A stretch of DNA of 64,000 nucleotides, from positions 17,949 to 81,948 of the forward strand of contig JBFHJN010000003.1 in the NCBI GenBank assembly GCA_041595875.1, given 5' to 3'. Each line of letters opens with the position of its first letter. Within the stretch, counting starts at the first letter, position 1. Source of the stretch: UBA2279 sp041595875. Lineage in GTDB: Bacteria > Actinomycetota > Coriobacteriia > Anaerosomatales > Anaerosomataceae. A program made the translations under genes and the position numbers. The notes below the pieces were generated by a model that saw only the letters and a program-made list of their open reading frames with translations, had not been told where the DNA came from and ran no database searches. Below, one piece after another: positions 49,201-57,887 of this stretch.

Positions 49201-50649
49201 GTGCGCTCCCCTGGTCGAACACGCATACGGACCCGGCTGCTTGCAGCCTTCCTGATCGTCGCCATCACATCGGCGGCGGGGCTGTCCGCCTACTTCCTCA
49301 AAGAGCTTGAGGGCTTCGCACTGCGCAAACTCGAAGAGCGGCTCCACACCGAGTCGCTCATCGTGGCCGAGATCGTCTCGGAGGCCTACATGGGGGACGG
49401 ACGGCTTTCCTCCGCCGAGACGGCCGGATTGACCACCGCGCTACAAGCCGCCGGGCCTGACATCTTCTCGCGGGTCCGTGTGCTTGACGCCCAAGGGATC
49501 GCACTCGTGGACTCCGCCGGTGACGACGGCGTCGGCGAGGCATACGGAGAGCTCTCCGAGATCCAGACCGCGCTTGCCGGCGACTATGGCGCCGCCACTC
49601 GTGTGACCGCCAGTGACCGCGTGGCGCTCTACATCGCAGAACCGATCATCCACGACGGGACCGTGGTGGGTGTCGCCTACTCCTCGTCCACCACCTTCTC
49701 GATCGTCACGCTGCTCCAGACGTATCGCACCCGACTGCTCGTCGTGGTCATGCTGTTCGTAGGCGTCACGTTCGCACTGACCGAGCTGCTCGCCCGCTGG
49801 CTCTCCGCACCGCTGCGCGACTTGAGCGATGGAGCGCAGGCTTTCGCCGCCGGAGACCACTCCGTGCGGGCCACGCCTATGGGATCGCTCGAGACCCGCG
49901 CCGTGGCCGAGGCCTTCAACGCCATGGGCGACGAGGTGGAGCGTGTCGTGCGAGAGCTCAAGGACGAGGAGTTGCGGACGACGCGTTTCGTGTCCGACGT
50001 CAGCCATGAGCTCCGCACCCCGCTTACCGCGATCCGCGGAGCTGCCGAGACGCTGCTTGAGGGCGACGTTCCGGCCGACGACGAACGCCGGTTCCTTGAG
50101 ACGATGGTGCGCGAGTCAGACCGCCTGGGCAGGCTTGCCAACGACCTCCTCACGCTGCAGCGCATCGAGGGCGGCACCGGTGAGTTGCCACTGAGACGGG
50201 TACGCCTCCGGGTGATCGCCGAACGAGCCGCAGAGAGCCTCGAACCGCTCACCGACGGGCGGGGGGTCTCGGTCACCATTGAGGGAGAGGGACCCACCGT
50301 CTTGGGAGACTCGGACCGCCTGCAACAGGTCGTGGGCAATCTGCTGGACAACGCTTCGCGCATGACACCCAAGGGCGGTGCGATCACCATCGTCCTTTCT
50401 CGCGACAACGAGTTCGCCACGCTGAGCGTCCTCGACGAAGGACCGGGTATCCCCGAAGACGCGTTGCCTCACCTGTTCGACCGCTTCTACCGCGCCCAGG
50501 CCAGCCGGGACCGTTCCACTGGCGGCGCGGGACTGGGGCTTGCGATAGTGCAGGCCATCGTGCAGGCGCACGCCGGAACGATCACCGCCGGCAACCTCCC
50601 CCACGGCGGCTCCGCATTCACCCTCAGGCTCCCCGCGATCGACGACTGA
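49201..50649 (+). CDS. Membrane sensor histidine kinase
   Basis: 482 residues. Two transmembrane segments (about 12-32 and 178-200) enclose a sensor domain of about 145 residues outside the cell. A HAMP linker (about 200-250), the phosphoacceptor helix with FVSDVSHELRTPLTAIRGAA (His near 271) and a HATPase domain (about 365-480: NLLDNASRMTPKGG, LDEGPGIPEDALPHLFDRFYRA, GGAGLGLAIVQAIVQAHAG) follow. The layout is of the PhoR/ResE/WalK type. The start is GTG at 49201, coupled to the regulator. The signal is not evident. Confidence 0.94.
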   Translation: MRSPGRTRIRTRLLAAFLIVAITSAAGLSAYFLKELEGFALRKLEERLHTESLIVAEIVSEAYMGDGRLSSAETAGLTTALQAAGPDIFSRVRVLDAQGIALVDSAGDDGVGEAYGELSEIQTALAGDYGAATRVTASDRVALYIAEPIIHDGTVVGVAYSSSTTFSIVTLLQTYRTRLLVVVMLFVGVTFALTELLARWLSAPLRDLSDGAQAFAAGDHSVRATPMGSLETRAVAEAFNAMGDEVERVVRELKDEELRTTRFVSDVSHELRTPLTAIRGAAETLLEGDVPADDERRFLETMVRESDRLGRLANDLLTLQRIEGGTGELPLRRVRLRVIAERAAESLEPLTDGRGVSVTIEGEGPTVLGDSDRLQQVVGNLLDNASRMTPKGGAITIVLSRDNEFATLSVLDEGPGIPEDALPHLFDRFYRAQASRDRSTGGAGLGLAIVQAIVQAHAGTITAGNLPHGGSAFTLRLPAIDD

Positions 50650-50710
50650 GTGCTCTCACGCGGATTCGATCTGTAGCCGAGGCGGCATGTGGCTGCCACT
50701 CCCGCGCAAC

Positions 50711-50757
50711 GTGCCTCCCCCAGACTCGAAGAGGGAGTCCACGATAGAGGGAGGCAC
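50711..50757 (+). promoter_or_regulatory. RBS-sequestering hairpin before the CreD-like gene
   Basis: GTGCCTCCC (50711-50719) pairs perfectly with GGGAGGCAC (50749-50757), which contains the RBS of the gene at 50760. An inner 5-bp match (50723-50727 with 50735-50739, GACTC/GAGTC) extends the stem. When folded it would block translation start; it may also attenuate read-through from the kinase gene. Confidence 0.6.
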
Positions 50758-50759
50758 AC

Positions 50760-51965
50760 GTGACCGTTCCACGACTGATCGCGATCGCACTGATCTTCGT
50801 ACTGGCCGCAGGCGCATGGGTCGTATTGGCGGCATCCGTCGATTTCAGGACCAATGACACCGATGTCGCGCTCTACGACAAGGTCGGAGGGTTGTGGGGC
50901 GAGCCGCAGACGCAGTACGTGCCCACGTTCAGTCTCTCGGCGACCGACAAGTCCGCCCGGCAAGTGATCGAACCCGACGCAACGACCATCGATACCACCT
51001 TCGACCTCGACCAGCGCAAGAAGGGCCTTCTGTGGTACGCCACGTACGCGGTGGACTTCTCCGCTCAGTACCGGCTGCAAAACCCCACATCGCAGGCCGT
51101 GAGCACCCGTATGGACTTCACATTCCCTACACCCGACGGCATCTACGACGGGTTTGTCGTGACCGTGAACGGTGACGAGGTGCCCGTCAGCTACGCCGAG
51201 GGAAACGCGGTGGCCACGTTCGATATCGCGCCCGGCGCGAGCGCCGTGGTCGGCACCGGCTACAAGACCAACGGCGTCGACCAGTGGCGCTACGTCCCGG
51301 TCAAAGACGGTGTGGGTGTGATCAAAGACTTCACGTTGACGATGAACACAGACTTCGGCGACGTGGATTTCCCTGATGACGCCGTCTCCCCCACCGCCAT
51401 CAACGACGCCAGCGACGGAAAGACCCTGACCTGGAGCTACGACAGCCTGGTGAGCGGACGTCCGATAGCGCTCTTGATGCCCCGGCCGATGAACCCGGGG
51501 CCTCTGGCGGCGCGGATATCGCTGTTCGCCCCGGTCTCGCTGCTGTTCTACTTCGCAGCCCTGGTGCTGCTCACCGCCACACAACACATCAAGGTGCACC
51601 CGGTGAACTACGCGTTTCTGGCCGCAGGGTTCTTCGCCTTCCATCTGCTGTTCGCATACCTTGTGGACCGCGTCGACATCAACGTCGCATTCGCCATCGC
51701 ATCGGTAACGTCCGTCGCGCTGTGCGTGGGCTACCTGAGGTTGGTGCTGGGTTCAGGTCCGGCGCTACGAGAGATCGCGCTCAGCCAGTTCGTGTTCCTC
51801 GTGCTGTTCAGCTACAGCTTCTTTTTCGAGGGACTCACCGGGTTGGCAGTGACCATCGGTTCCGTGCTGACTCTGGGCTACTTCATGGCCAAGACCGGTC
51901 GCGTGGACTGGGACACCGTGTTCGCCCGCAATCAGCATGCACCCGTCAGCAACGGTCCAGCGTGA
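50760..51965 (+). CDS. CreD-like inner membrane protein
   Basis: 401 residues. A transmembrane segment at 5-28 is followed by a mostly beta extracytoplasmic domain (about 30-245) and a C-terminal bundle of about five to six membrane helices (about 255-385). Motifs such as YAVDFSAQYRLQNPTSQ and DFTFPTPDGIYDGFVVTVNG, with a helix bundle holding FYFAALVLLTATQHIKVHPVNYAFLA, fit the CreD family. CreD proteins are induced by CreBC-type two-component systems and relate to envelope integrity. A two-component pair lies directly upstream. The GTG start follows GGGAGG. The end overlaps the convergent ATPase gene by 20 bp. Confidence 0.78.
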   Translation: MTVPRLIAIALIFVLAAGAWVVLAASVDFRTNDTDVALYDKVGGLWGEPQTQYVPTFSLSATDKSARQVIEPDATTIDTTFDLDQRKKGLLWYATYAVDFSAQYRLQNPTSQAVSTRMDFTFPTPDGIYDGFVVTVNGDEVPVSYAEGNAVATFDIAPGASAVVGTGYKTNGVDQWRYVPVKDGVGVIKDFTLTMNTDFGDVDFPDDAVSPTAINDASDGKTLTWSYDSLVSGRPIALLMPRPMNPGPLAARISLFAPVSLLFYFAALVLLTATQHIKVHPVNYAFLAAGFFAFHLLFAYLVDRVDINVAFAIASVTSVALCVGYLRLVLGSGPALREIALSQFVFLVLFSYSFFFEGLTGLAVTIGSVLTLGYFMAKTGRVDWDTVFARNQHAPVSNGPA

Positions 51966-54642
51966 TCCGGGTGACATCGGGACGGACCGAGGCGAACAGC
52001 TCGGCCGTCTCAGGGTGGCATGTGAACAAGACGACCTGGCGACGGTCGGCCAAACGCGCGATGGCCTCGGCGGAACCCCGGCGGCGCTCGGGATCGAAAT
52101 TCACAAGAACGTCATCCATGAGCACGGGCAGACCGCGCCCGATGTCGTCCAGCTGGCCGATAAGACCAAGCCGTAGCGCAAGATACATCTGCTCGGCGGT
52201 GCCACGGGACAGCTGCTCGGAGGTCCGTGCCTCGGCACGGGCGTCGAAGACTTCGACCGCCCCGCCGGCGATGGGCACCGTGAGTCCCACATAGCGATCA
52301 CCTGTGATGCAGCGGAAGACCTCTTGCGCGCCACGTACCACCTCGGGCTGGCGCTCGCGCTCGTATCGCTCCTGGGTCACGCCGATCATGCGGGCCGCCG
52401 CGCGGAGTACCGCGTACTCCTCGGCGGTCTGCTGAAGGCGCTCGGTCAAACCGGAGAGCTCCAGCCTCAGCTCACCGCCACGGGCCTCTCGCGTGCGCTC
52501 GGCAAGGCGCTCGTCAAGGCGCGAGCGCTCATCGGCGAGCGTGTCATGCGCGCGCTCGGCGTCTTCCAGTGTGAGGCGCTCGCGCTCTGCGATAGCCTCG
52601 AGCGAATCGCCATCGCTCACGCTCCACCTCTGGAGGATGACGGTGGCCTCTTCCTTTGCATGAGCGGCCTTCTGCTCCGCCACGCTGATCCGTGTGCTCA
52701 GCTCCCCGGCGAGACGCTCCGAATCCTCACGCGCGGCAAGCGCCTTGCGGGCGTCCGCGCTGGCCTGCCGGGCCTTGCCCACCAACAGCGGGACATCGTC
52801 CTCGCATGGCTCAGCAGCGACTTCGGTGAACCTGCCAAGAACACCGGCAAGCTTGCAAGCGTAGCTGTCCAGGCGCGCCCGTAGCCGTTCCACCGTCTCG
52901 GCGGCATCATCCACCGCAACCTTGAGATTGAGCGCCTCCCGCACCACCCCCAGAGTGTGCGACGCGTCCGCGGGCGTGATGCCGGCACCGAGTCCTGCGG
53001 AATCCAGCCAGCGGTCCCACAGCGTCATGCGTGCGCTCAGCGTGGATCGAGCCAGGTCGAGTTCGCGGGTCGCCTCGGCGACTCCCCGCGTCGCATCATC
53101 GTCAGTGGCTAGAGCAGAGCGGCATGCATCGAGCAGACGTCGGATCCTGGCCAGCTCCATGCCTGTGGGAGCGACGGAGAGGTCGAGCACGTCCAACGCG
53201 GCGGCAGGAGCGTCCTCGACACGACCGGCTGAAGCGCGCCGACGCAAGACGAAGAACACGCCCGCGGCCATGAGCACGACCCCGATGCCGACCGCCACGT
53301 ACTCGGTGAGCGACAGTCCGGCCACAACAGCCACGATTCCCGAGACGAGCAACACGAGTGCGGGTGCATCCAGGCCGCCGGAGCTTCCTGCCGCCGGGCG
53401 GCCGGCCTCCAGTGCTTCGAGTGCGGCGTAGCGCTCGGCAAGCATCTCACGGGGGTCTCCGGGACCATCGATGCCCGCGTTGCGGCATGCGGCGATCACA
53501 TACTTGGAGTTCTCCGCCGCGCTCATCTGCGCGCGCTCCAGTTCGCGGCCACGGTTGTCCAGTTCGACCTCCATGCGGTTCAGGTCGTCGCGAGCGGCAT
53601 CGATCGCCCGGGCCGTCTCCGGACCGGCGTCGATCGCCAGCAGCTGCCCGGCGCTTCTCCCGCTCTTCGCCACCGCGTCGCTGAGACGGCGCTGCGCCTG
53701 AGCGAGGGCTGACTCGGCATCCCGGAGGTCGGTCCGCCCTTGTGTGTGCGCCGAAGCATCCTCGATCAGCGCCTCCAGCTCGGGAAGCGCCGAGAGGATA
53801 CGCTCATCCGGCGCAGTCGTCTCACGAGCTTCCAGCGCGGTCTTGAGCTCCGCCCGGAGGCCGACGAGTTCTTGCTCCAATGCCTCGATGCGCTCTATGC
53901 GCTCGGCAAGCCGCTCTGCGGCACGTCCCACTTCAGAGTGCGCCGAACGGTGCTCGTCTCGCGACGCGCGCGCCTCGGCCAAAGACTCGTCGAGCTCGGT
54001 CAATCGGGCACGGTCAGCCACGAACGACGCCGCCTCTTCCTCAAGCGAGCGCAACGCGGTGCGCGTCTCACGGATCTCGCCCAGCAACACGTTGGCGCGC
54101 TTGGTCTTGCCGCGCACCGTGAACAGGTCCTCAGCCTCTTTTTCGAGCGTGGTCCGAACGTCATGCGGGCTCACCATCAGGCCCGCGCTTGCAGCGTAGA
54201 GGCGAGCGATGATGTCGTCATCCGAACCCCTGAGGCTCTCGATGTGGGCCATCTCATCAAGCCCGAAACCGAACACGACCTTGAACGCGAGCGGGCTCAC
54301 TCCGGCGCACACCTCGTCTAAGATCGCAGGGCGGGCGACGCCGTCCAGGGCATGGACTTCCACCGGGCCGCCATGCGGCCCTTCCGTGCGCTCCACGACC
54401 CAGCGCGACCCCTCGTCCTCGAACAGCAGGCGGCCCTGCCGCTTGCCCGCGGCCGTGTGGTAGCTGCGCTCCTTCTCCCGTGCGGTGGGAAACCCGTACA
54501 GCACATGACGTACAAGCGCGGTGAACGTGCTCTTCCCCGCCTCGTTCGGCCCCTCCACGACGGTCAGCCCGTCCCCCAGATCGCCGAGAGTGGCGTCATT
54601 CAGACGCCCGAACCGCACCGCTTCTATGCGCCGGAGTCTCAT
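51946..54642 (-). CDS. YhaN/SbcC-like AAA ATPase with coiled coils and a membrane hairpin
   Basis: 898 residues. Walker A GPNEAGKSTFTALVRHVLYG is near residue 35. Long coiled coils (about 170-380 and 480-720) flank a pair of transmembrane helices (about 413-453: VLLVSGIVAVVAGL, GIGVVLMAAGVFFVL). The signature QLSRGTAEQMYLALRLGL and Walker B LPVLMDDVLVNFD lie near 820-855. It should work with the nuclease encoded next to it in handling DNA ends, like SbcCD or YhaNO. The membrane hairpin sets it apart from SbcC. It overlaps its partner gene by 4 bp. Confidence 0.88.
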   Translation of the reverse strand: MRLRRIEAVRFGRLNDATLGDLGDGLTVVEGPNEAGKSTFTALVRHVLYGFPTAREKERSYHTAAGKRQGRLLFEDEGSRWVVERTEGPHGGPVEVHALDGVARPAILDEVCAGVSPLAFKVVFGFGLDEMAHIESLRGSDDDIIARLYAASAGLMVSPHDVRTTLEKEAEDLFTVRGKTKRANVLLGEIRETRTALRSLEEEAASFVADRARLTELDESLAEARASRDEHRSAHSEVGRAAERLAERIERIEALEQELVGLRAELKTALEARETTAPDERILSALPELEALIEDASAHTQGRTDLRDAESALAQAQRRLSDAVAKSGRSAGQLLAIDAGPETARAIDAARDDLNRMEVELDNRGRELERAQMSAAENSKYVIAACRNAGIDGPGDPREMLAERYAALEALEAGRPAAGSSGGLDAPALVLLVSGIVAVVAGLSLTEYVAVGIGVVLMAAGVFFVLRRRASAGRVEDAPAAALDVLDLSVAPTGMELARIRRLLDACRSALATDDDATRGVAEATRELDLARSTLSARMTLWDRWLDSAGLGAGITPADASHTLGVVREALNLKVAVDDAAETVERLRARLDSYACKLAGVLGRFTEVAAEPCEDDVPLLVGKARQASADARKALAAREDSERLAGELSTRISVAEQKAAHAKEEATVILQRWSVSDGDSLEAIAERERLTLEDAERAHDTLADERSRLDERLAERTREARGGELRLELSGLTERLQQTAEEYAVLRAAARMIGVTQERYERERQPEVVRGAQEVFRCITGDRYVGLTVPIAGGAVEVFDARAEARTSEQLSRGTAEQMYLALRLGLIGQLDDIGRGLPVLMDDVLVNFDPERRRGSAEAIARLADRRQVVLFTCHPETAELFASVRPDVTRITLDRC

Positions 54643-55892
54643 CGGTCCTCCTCGGCCAGAAGGCGATCGAGCGCCAGATCGCGCGCCGCTGCGATGACCG
54701 TTGCGAGATCGGGCGCGACCAGGTCGGTGCCGCCCTTCTCAAGGATGGGTCCGGTGAGTTCTGCCACGAGCTCCGCGGCAGCCACAGGGTCTGCCAGCAG
54801 GTCGTCTGCCATCCGGACAAGGTCGCCTGCGAACTCCTCGGATGCGCGCAACTGGTCGAGGTCGATAGCGGGACGGGTACGGTCCCGGATCCGATCCACC
54901 CACACCCACGGTGCACCGTCCATGGCCTCGGCCCGGACCTCGTCGGTAAGGTCACGCAGCACACCCGGACGGGCGAGCTCTGTGTGCACCTCGGCGCGAC
55001 CCGTCAGCTCCACACGCAGCACGGCAGGCCTGCCATCTGCCGCGCGTGCCACGGCCTCGCAGGCATCGGCGAGCATCGAGTGTACGTCTTCGACACCTGC
55101 CGCATCGGCCAGGTCCACCGCGACGGCATCCCATACGACAGCAGCAGTGGTGATGAACTCAGAGCGCGCGCCGCTCTCGTCCAGGGTGACTTCCCAGCAG
55201 CCGCGAGCGCCCGTCTGCGTGGGATCGAGGCCCTGGGTGCAGCCCGCGTACGCGGCTGTGACCGCGCCGGTGAACAGTTGCTCCGGTTTGTGGATGTGGC
55301 CAAGCGCCCAGTAGTCCATGCGGGCCGCCCTGAGGTCTTCTGCCGAGCAGGGCGCATAGTCGTCGTACCCGGCGTGGCCGCCCACATTGGCGTGCAACAC
55401 GCCCACCGCGAGCCGGTCCGACGCATCCCGCACGAAGGTGCGGGCCAGATTCTCCGTCTCGGCGGCCTTTCGAAAGCTCCTGCCGTAGATGGCGCACGAA
55501 GCGCCGTTACGCTCGAACACCAGGCGCTGGGTCTCCCGTGCCGAGAAGACATGCACGCTCTCCGGCAGCGAGATGCCTGCCGACCACCCGTCTGCGGGGT
55601 CGTGGTTGCCCCATGAGAGATAGACGGGGATGTCTGCCTCGGCAAGGCGTTGCATGGCTCGCTGGAAAGCGAACTGCGCACGCACGCTCTTGTCCTTGCT
55701 GTTGTAGGCGTCACCGGCGATCACAAGGAAGTCCACGTCTCTTGCGATGCACGCGTCTATGACGGCATCGAGCGCACGATAGGTGGACTCCACCAGGGCC
55801 CGGCGGACTCTCTCATCAGTGGCATCGACGCCCGCGAACGGCGCGTCGAGATGAAGATCTGCAGCATGGATGAAGCGGACGGGCTGGCTCAT
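54639..55892 (-). CDS. SbcD/YhaO-like metallophosphoesterase (DNA exonuclease)
   Basis: 417 residues. Metal-binding motifs of the Mre11/SbcD family: RFIHAADLHLDAPF (about 6-19), LVIAGDAYNSKD (about 55), YLSWGNHDPADGW (about 94) and GHAGYDDYAP with YWALGHIHKPEQL (about 200). A C-terminal helical region (about 330-417) would contact the ATPase. It probably trims DNA ends in repair. A 65-bp gap separates its start from bioY and contains inverted repeats (CCCTAT-CTT-ATAGGG) near 55920-55935. Confidence 0.9.
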   Translation of the reverse strand: MSQPVRFIHAADLHLDAPFAGVDATDERVRRALVESTYRALDAVIDACIARDVDFLVIAGDAYNSKDKSVRAQFAFQRAMQRLAEADIPVYLSWGNHDPADGWSAGISLPESVHVFSARETQRLVFERNGASCAIYGRSFRKAAETENLARTFVRDASDRLAVGVLHANVGGHAGYDDYAPCSAEDLRAARMDYWALGHIHKPEQLFTGAVTAAYAGCTQGLDPTQTGARGCWEVTLDESGARSEFITTAAVVWDAVAVDLADAAGVEDVHSMLADACEAVARAADGRPAVLRVELTGRAEVHTELARPGVLRDLTDEVRAEAMDGAPWVWVDRIRDRTRPAIDLDQLRASEEFAGDLVRMADDLLADPVAAAELVAELTGPILEKGGTDLVAPDLATVIAAARDLALDRLLAEEDR

Positions 55893-55957
55893 CGACTCTC
55901 CCTGTGGTCTGCTTGCACCCTATCTTATAGGGAGAGACTGACACACGACAGTGCGGC

Positions 55958-56503
55958 TCAGACCAGATGCGCCCTGCGAAGCGCTCCGGCCACCAATGCC
56001 GCGCCGGCGCCCTTGAGAGCGTCGAAGAGCACGAACGGCAGCACACCCACGGCAAGCGCCTGCGCGCCCCCCATTCCCGTCACCAGCGAGAGCTGCATCC
56101 AGCCCAGTGCGTAGGTGACGCCCAGCACCGTGAGTATCGCCGCGACGTCCGCCACCGGGCCCGCAACACGCCCCTTGAGCGCAATGCGCACCGCCGAGCC
56201 AAGCCACGCGCCTGTGATGAATCCGAGCAGAAAGCCGCCGGTTGGACCGAAGAGCACCGCCAGGCCCGCCTTTGCTCCTGCGAAAACGGGAACGCCCGCG
56301 GCACCCGCGAGGACATAGGTGCCCACCGCTCCGGCTGCGGCCGCGGGAGGCAACACGAGCGCGGCAAGCACGACAAGCAGTGTCTGGAGGGTGAACGGCA
56401 CCTCGCCCACCGGTAGAGAGACGAATGCCGAAGCCGCGATCAGCGCCGCGAACAACGCCGAGACGACAAGCATCCGCGTGCGGGAACGAGAAACCGGCTG
56501 CAT
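55958..56503 (-). CDS. bioY: Biotin transporter substrate-binding subunit BioY
   Basis: 181 residues, six transmembrane segments. VPFTLQTLLVVLAALVLPPAAAAGAV (about 35-60), GVPVFAGAKAGLAVLFGPTGGFLLGF (about 70-97) and VLPFVLFDALKGAGAALVAGALRR at the end are typical BioY elements. It is the S component of an ECF transporter; no ECF ATPase or T subunit is nearby, so it works alone or with a shared module. A BirA-like operator and promoter lie just upstream. RBS AAAGGG. Confidence 0.94.
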   Translation of the reverse strand: MQPVSRSRTRMLVVSALFAALIAASAFVSLPVGEVPFTLQTLLVVLAALVLPPAAAAGAVGTYVLAGAAGVPVFAGAKAGLAVLFGPTGGFLLGFITGAWLGSAVRIALKGRVAGPVADVAAILTVLGVTYALGWMQLSLVTGMGGAQALAVGVLPFVLFDALKGAGAALVAGALRRAHLV

Positions 56504-56518
56504 GCGGCACCCTTTCTT

Positions 56519-56547
56519 AGTAAACCTCAGTGACGTAGTGGTTTACT
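56519..56547. promoter_or_regulatory. BirA-like biotin operator
   Basis: AGTAAACC (56519-56526) and GGTTTACT (56540-56547) form a perfect 8-bp inverted repeat with a 13-bp gap. It resembles the BirA operator TTGTAAACC-N14/15-GGTTTACAA, with a slightly shorter gap. It overlaps the -10 and start site of bioY, 16 bp before the ATG, so biotin-dependent repression is expected. Confidence 0.7.
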
Positions 56548-56574
56548 TTAGGTGCCGCACACAGCCGGCGTCAA
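56545..56574 (-). promoter_or_regulatory. Promoter of bioY
   Basis: -35 TTGACG (56569-56574) and -10 TAAAGT (56545-56550) with an 18-bp spacer. The -10 overlaps the right arm of the BirA-like operator. Confidence 0.65.
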
Positions 56575-56589
56575 CGTCTGCGACGAGCT

Positions 56590-57024
56590 CTAAGCTTCGA
56601 CGATCTCCACGAGCTTGATGTCGAAGTGCAGGGTCTGCCCGGCGAGCGGATGGTTGAAGTCCAGCGTCGCGCTGGTGCCGTCCTCGGAGAACGAGGCGAC
56701 CGTTGCGGGCATGCGGGTGCCATCCTCGGCAACAAGGGTGATGACGACTCCCTGCGGCGGGACGTTCTCGCCGAAGAGCTCCATCGAGACCTCCTGCATG
56801 GCCTCGGGATGCACGGGACCGTATGCGTCCTCGGGTGCGATCACGATGCTGGCGGAGCTGCCGGGCTCAAGACCCATGACAGCGGTCTCGAAGCCGGGAA
56901 TGACCTCGCCCTCGCCGAGCGTGAAGACCAGCGGGTCGCGGCCTTCACTTGAGTCGAACTCGGAACCGTCGTCAAGCGTTCCTGTGTAATGGACAGCGAC
57001 TTTGTCGCCATTTACTGCTGGCAT
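56590..57024 (-). CDS. FKBP-type peptidyl-prolyl isomerase, SlyD-like
   Basis: 144 residues. VAVHYTGTLDDGSEFDSSEGRDPLVFTLGEGEVIPGFE (split over about residues 9-46) is the FKBP core. The insert-in-flap region (about 65-120) and LDFNHPLAGQTLHFDIKLVEI at the end match the SlyD subfamily. It lacks the His-rich metal tail of E. coli SlyD. It catalyses proline isomerisation and may act as a chaperone in the cytosol. RBS GAAGG. Confidence 0.93.
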   Translation of the reverse strand: MPAVNGDKVAVHYTGTLDDGSEFDSSEGRDPLVFTLGEGEVIPGFETAVMGLEPGSSASIVIAPEDAYGPVHPEAMQEVSMELFGENVPPQGVVITLVAEDGTRMPATVASFSEDGTSATLDFNHPLAGQTLHFDIKLVEIVEA

Positions 57025-57074
57025 AGTAGGCCTTCTTCCGATCGGGTAAAGGCGCCCGTAGGCGTCCGTCCACC

Positions 57075-57812
57075 CTAAAGGGAGACCGCAGACCCGTCAA
57101 CTTGAGAGCGCACGCCCGCAAGGTCGGCAAGGCGGCCAGCGATGGTGGGCTCGTCCCAGTATCCGGGCTCCTCACCCCACGCCCGCAGCACCTCGGCGGC
57201 CACCTGGTAGCGTGCATCCGGCGTGAGCCCCGCCCGGCGCGCGAAGAATTGGCGCACGAGGGCTTCTCGGGCAGTACCGGCCATGCCGGCTTCGGAAAGC
57301 GTGAGCTCTCCTGTGTCCCGCACGACCACGGTCCCGGCGGCCATATCGCCCAGCCGCTTGTTCTGCGCCGAGAAGAGCACCGACACAAGCCCGATGGCGT
57401 AGTAGCCGGGCAGCATGTCGATGAGACGCACGACGTTGCGGATGATGGAGTCCATCAACCCCACGCGACCGCCGTCGTCGCGCACCACACGGATGCCCAG
57501 CGCGCGCTTGCCCACGGTGCGGCCGTTGCGCAGCACCTCCAGCAACACGAAGTAGCTCCACGCGGTTACGAACCCGAGAACGAGCAGCGTCGCGTAGATC
57601 CAGATGATGGCGGCATCCGGCACCCCTTCGCCCATGAGCGAGAAGATGAGCGTGGCCGCAAGCAGTTCCGCCACGATGAGCAGCCCCACCAGCACCGTGT
57701 CGATGAACAGCGCCGCCGCGCGCGAGGCGATGCCCGCAAGGTCGTAGGCGAACGCCACGGACTCCGGCGTCTCCACCGAAAGTCGATCGCGATAGGTGTT
57801 CTCCGTGCTCAT
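57075..57812 (-). CDS. RDD-family membrane protein
   Basis: 245 residues. FAYDLAGIASRAAALFIDTVLVGLLI (about 25-50) contains the R..A..iD pattern of the RDD family. Three to four membrane helices follow, with NGRTVGKRALGIRVVRDDGGRVGLMDSIIRNVVRLID (about 95-135). A soluble C-terminal part (about 165-245) is unusual for the family. It is divergent from the SpoIIM-like gene, a common pairing in actinobacteria. Function is unknown; RDD proteins have been linked to transport. Confidence 0.88.
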   Translation of the reverse strand: MSTENTYRDRLSVETPESVAFAYDLAGIASRAAALFIDTVLVGLLIVAELLAATLIFSLMGEGVPDAAIIWIYATLLVLGFVTAWSYFVLLEVLRNGRTVGKRALGIRVVRDDGGRVGLMDSIIRNVVRLIDMLPGYYAIGLVSVLFSAQNKRLGDMAAGTVVVRDTGELTLSEAGMAGTAREALVRQFFARRAGLTPDARYQVAAEVLRAWGEEPGYWDEPTIAGRLADLAGVRSQVDGSAVSL

Positions 57813-57887
57813 CGGCCCGTCCTCATCTCGGCGCGCTGCGCATCCGATGCTAGCATAGGGTCAGGCACTGCGGACAAGGGAGTCAGC

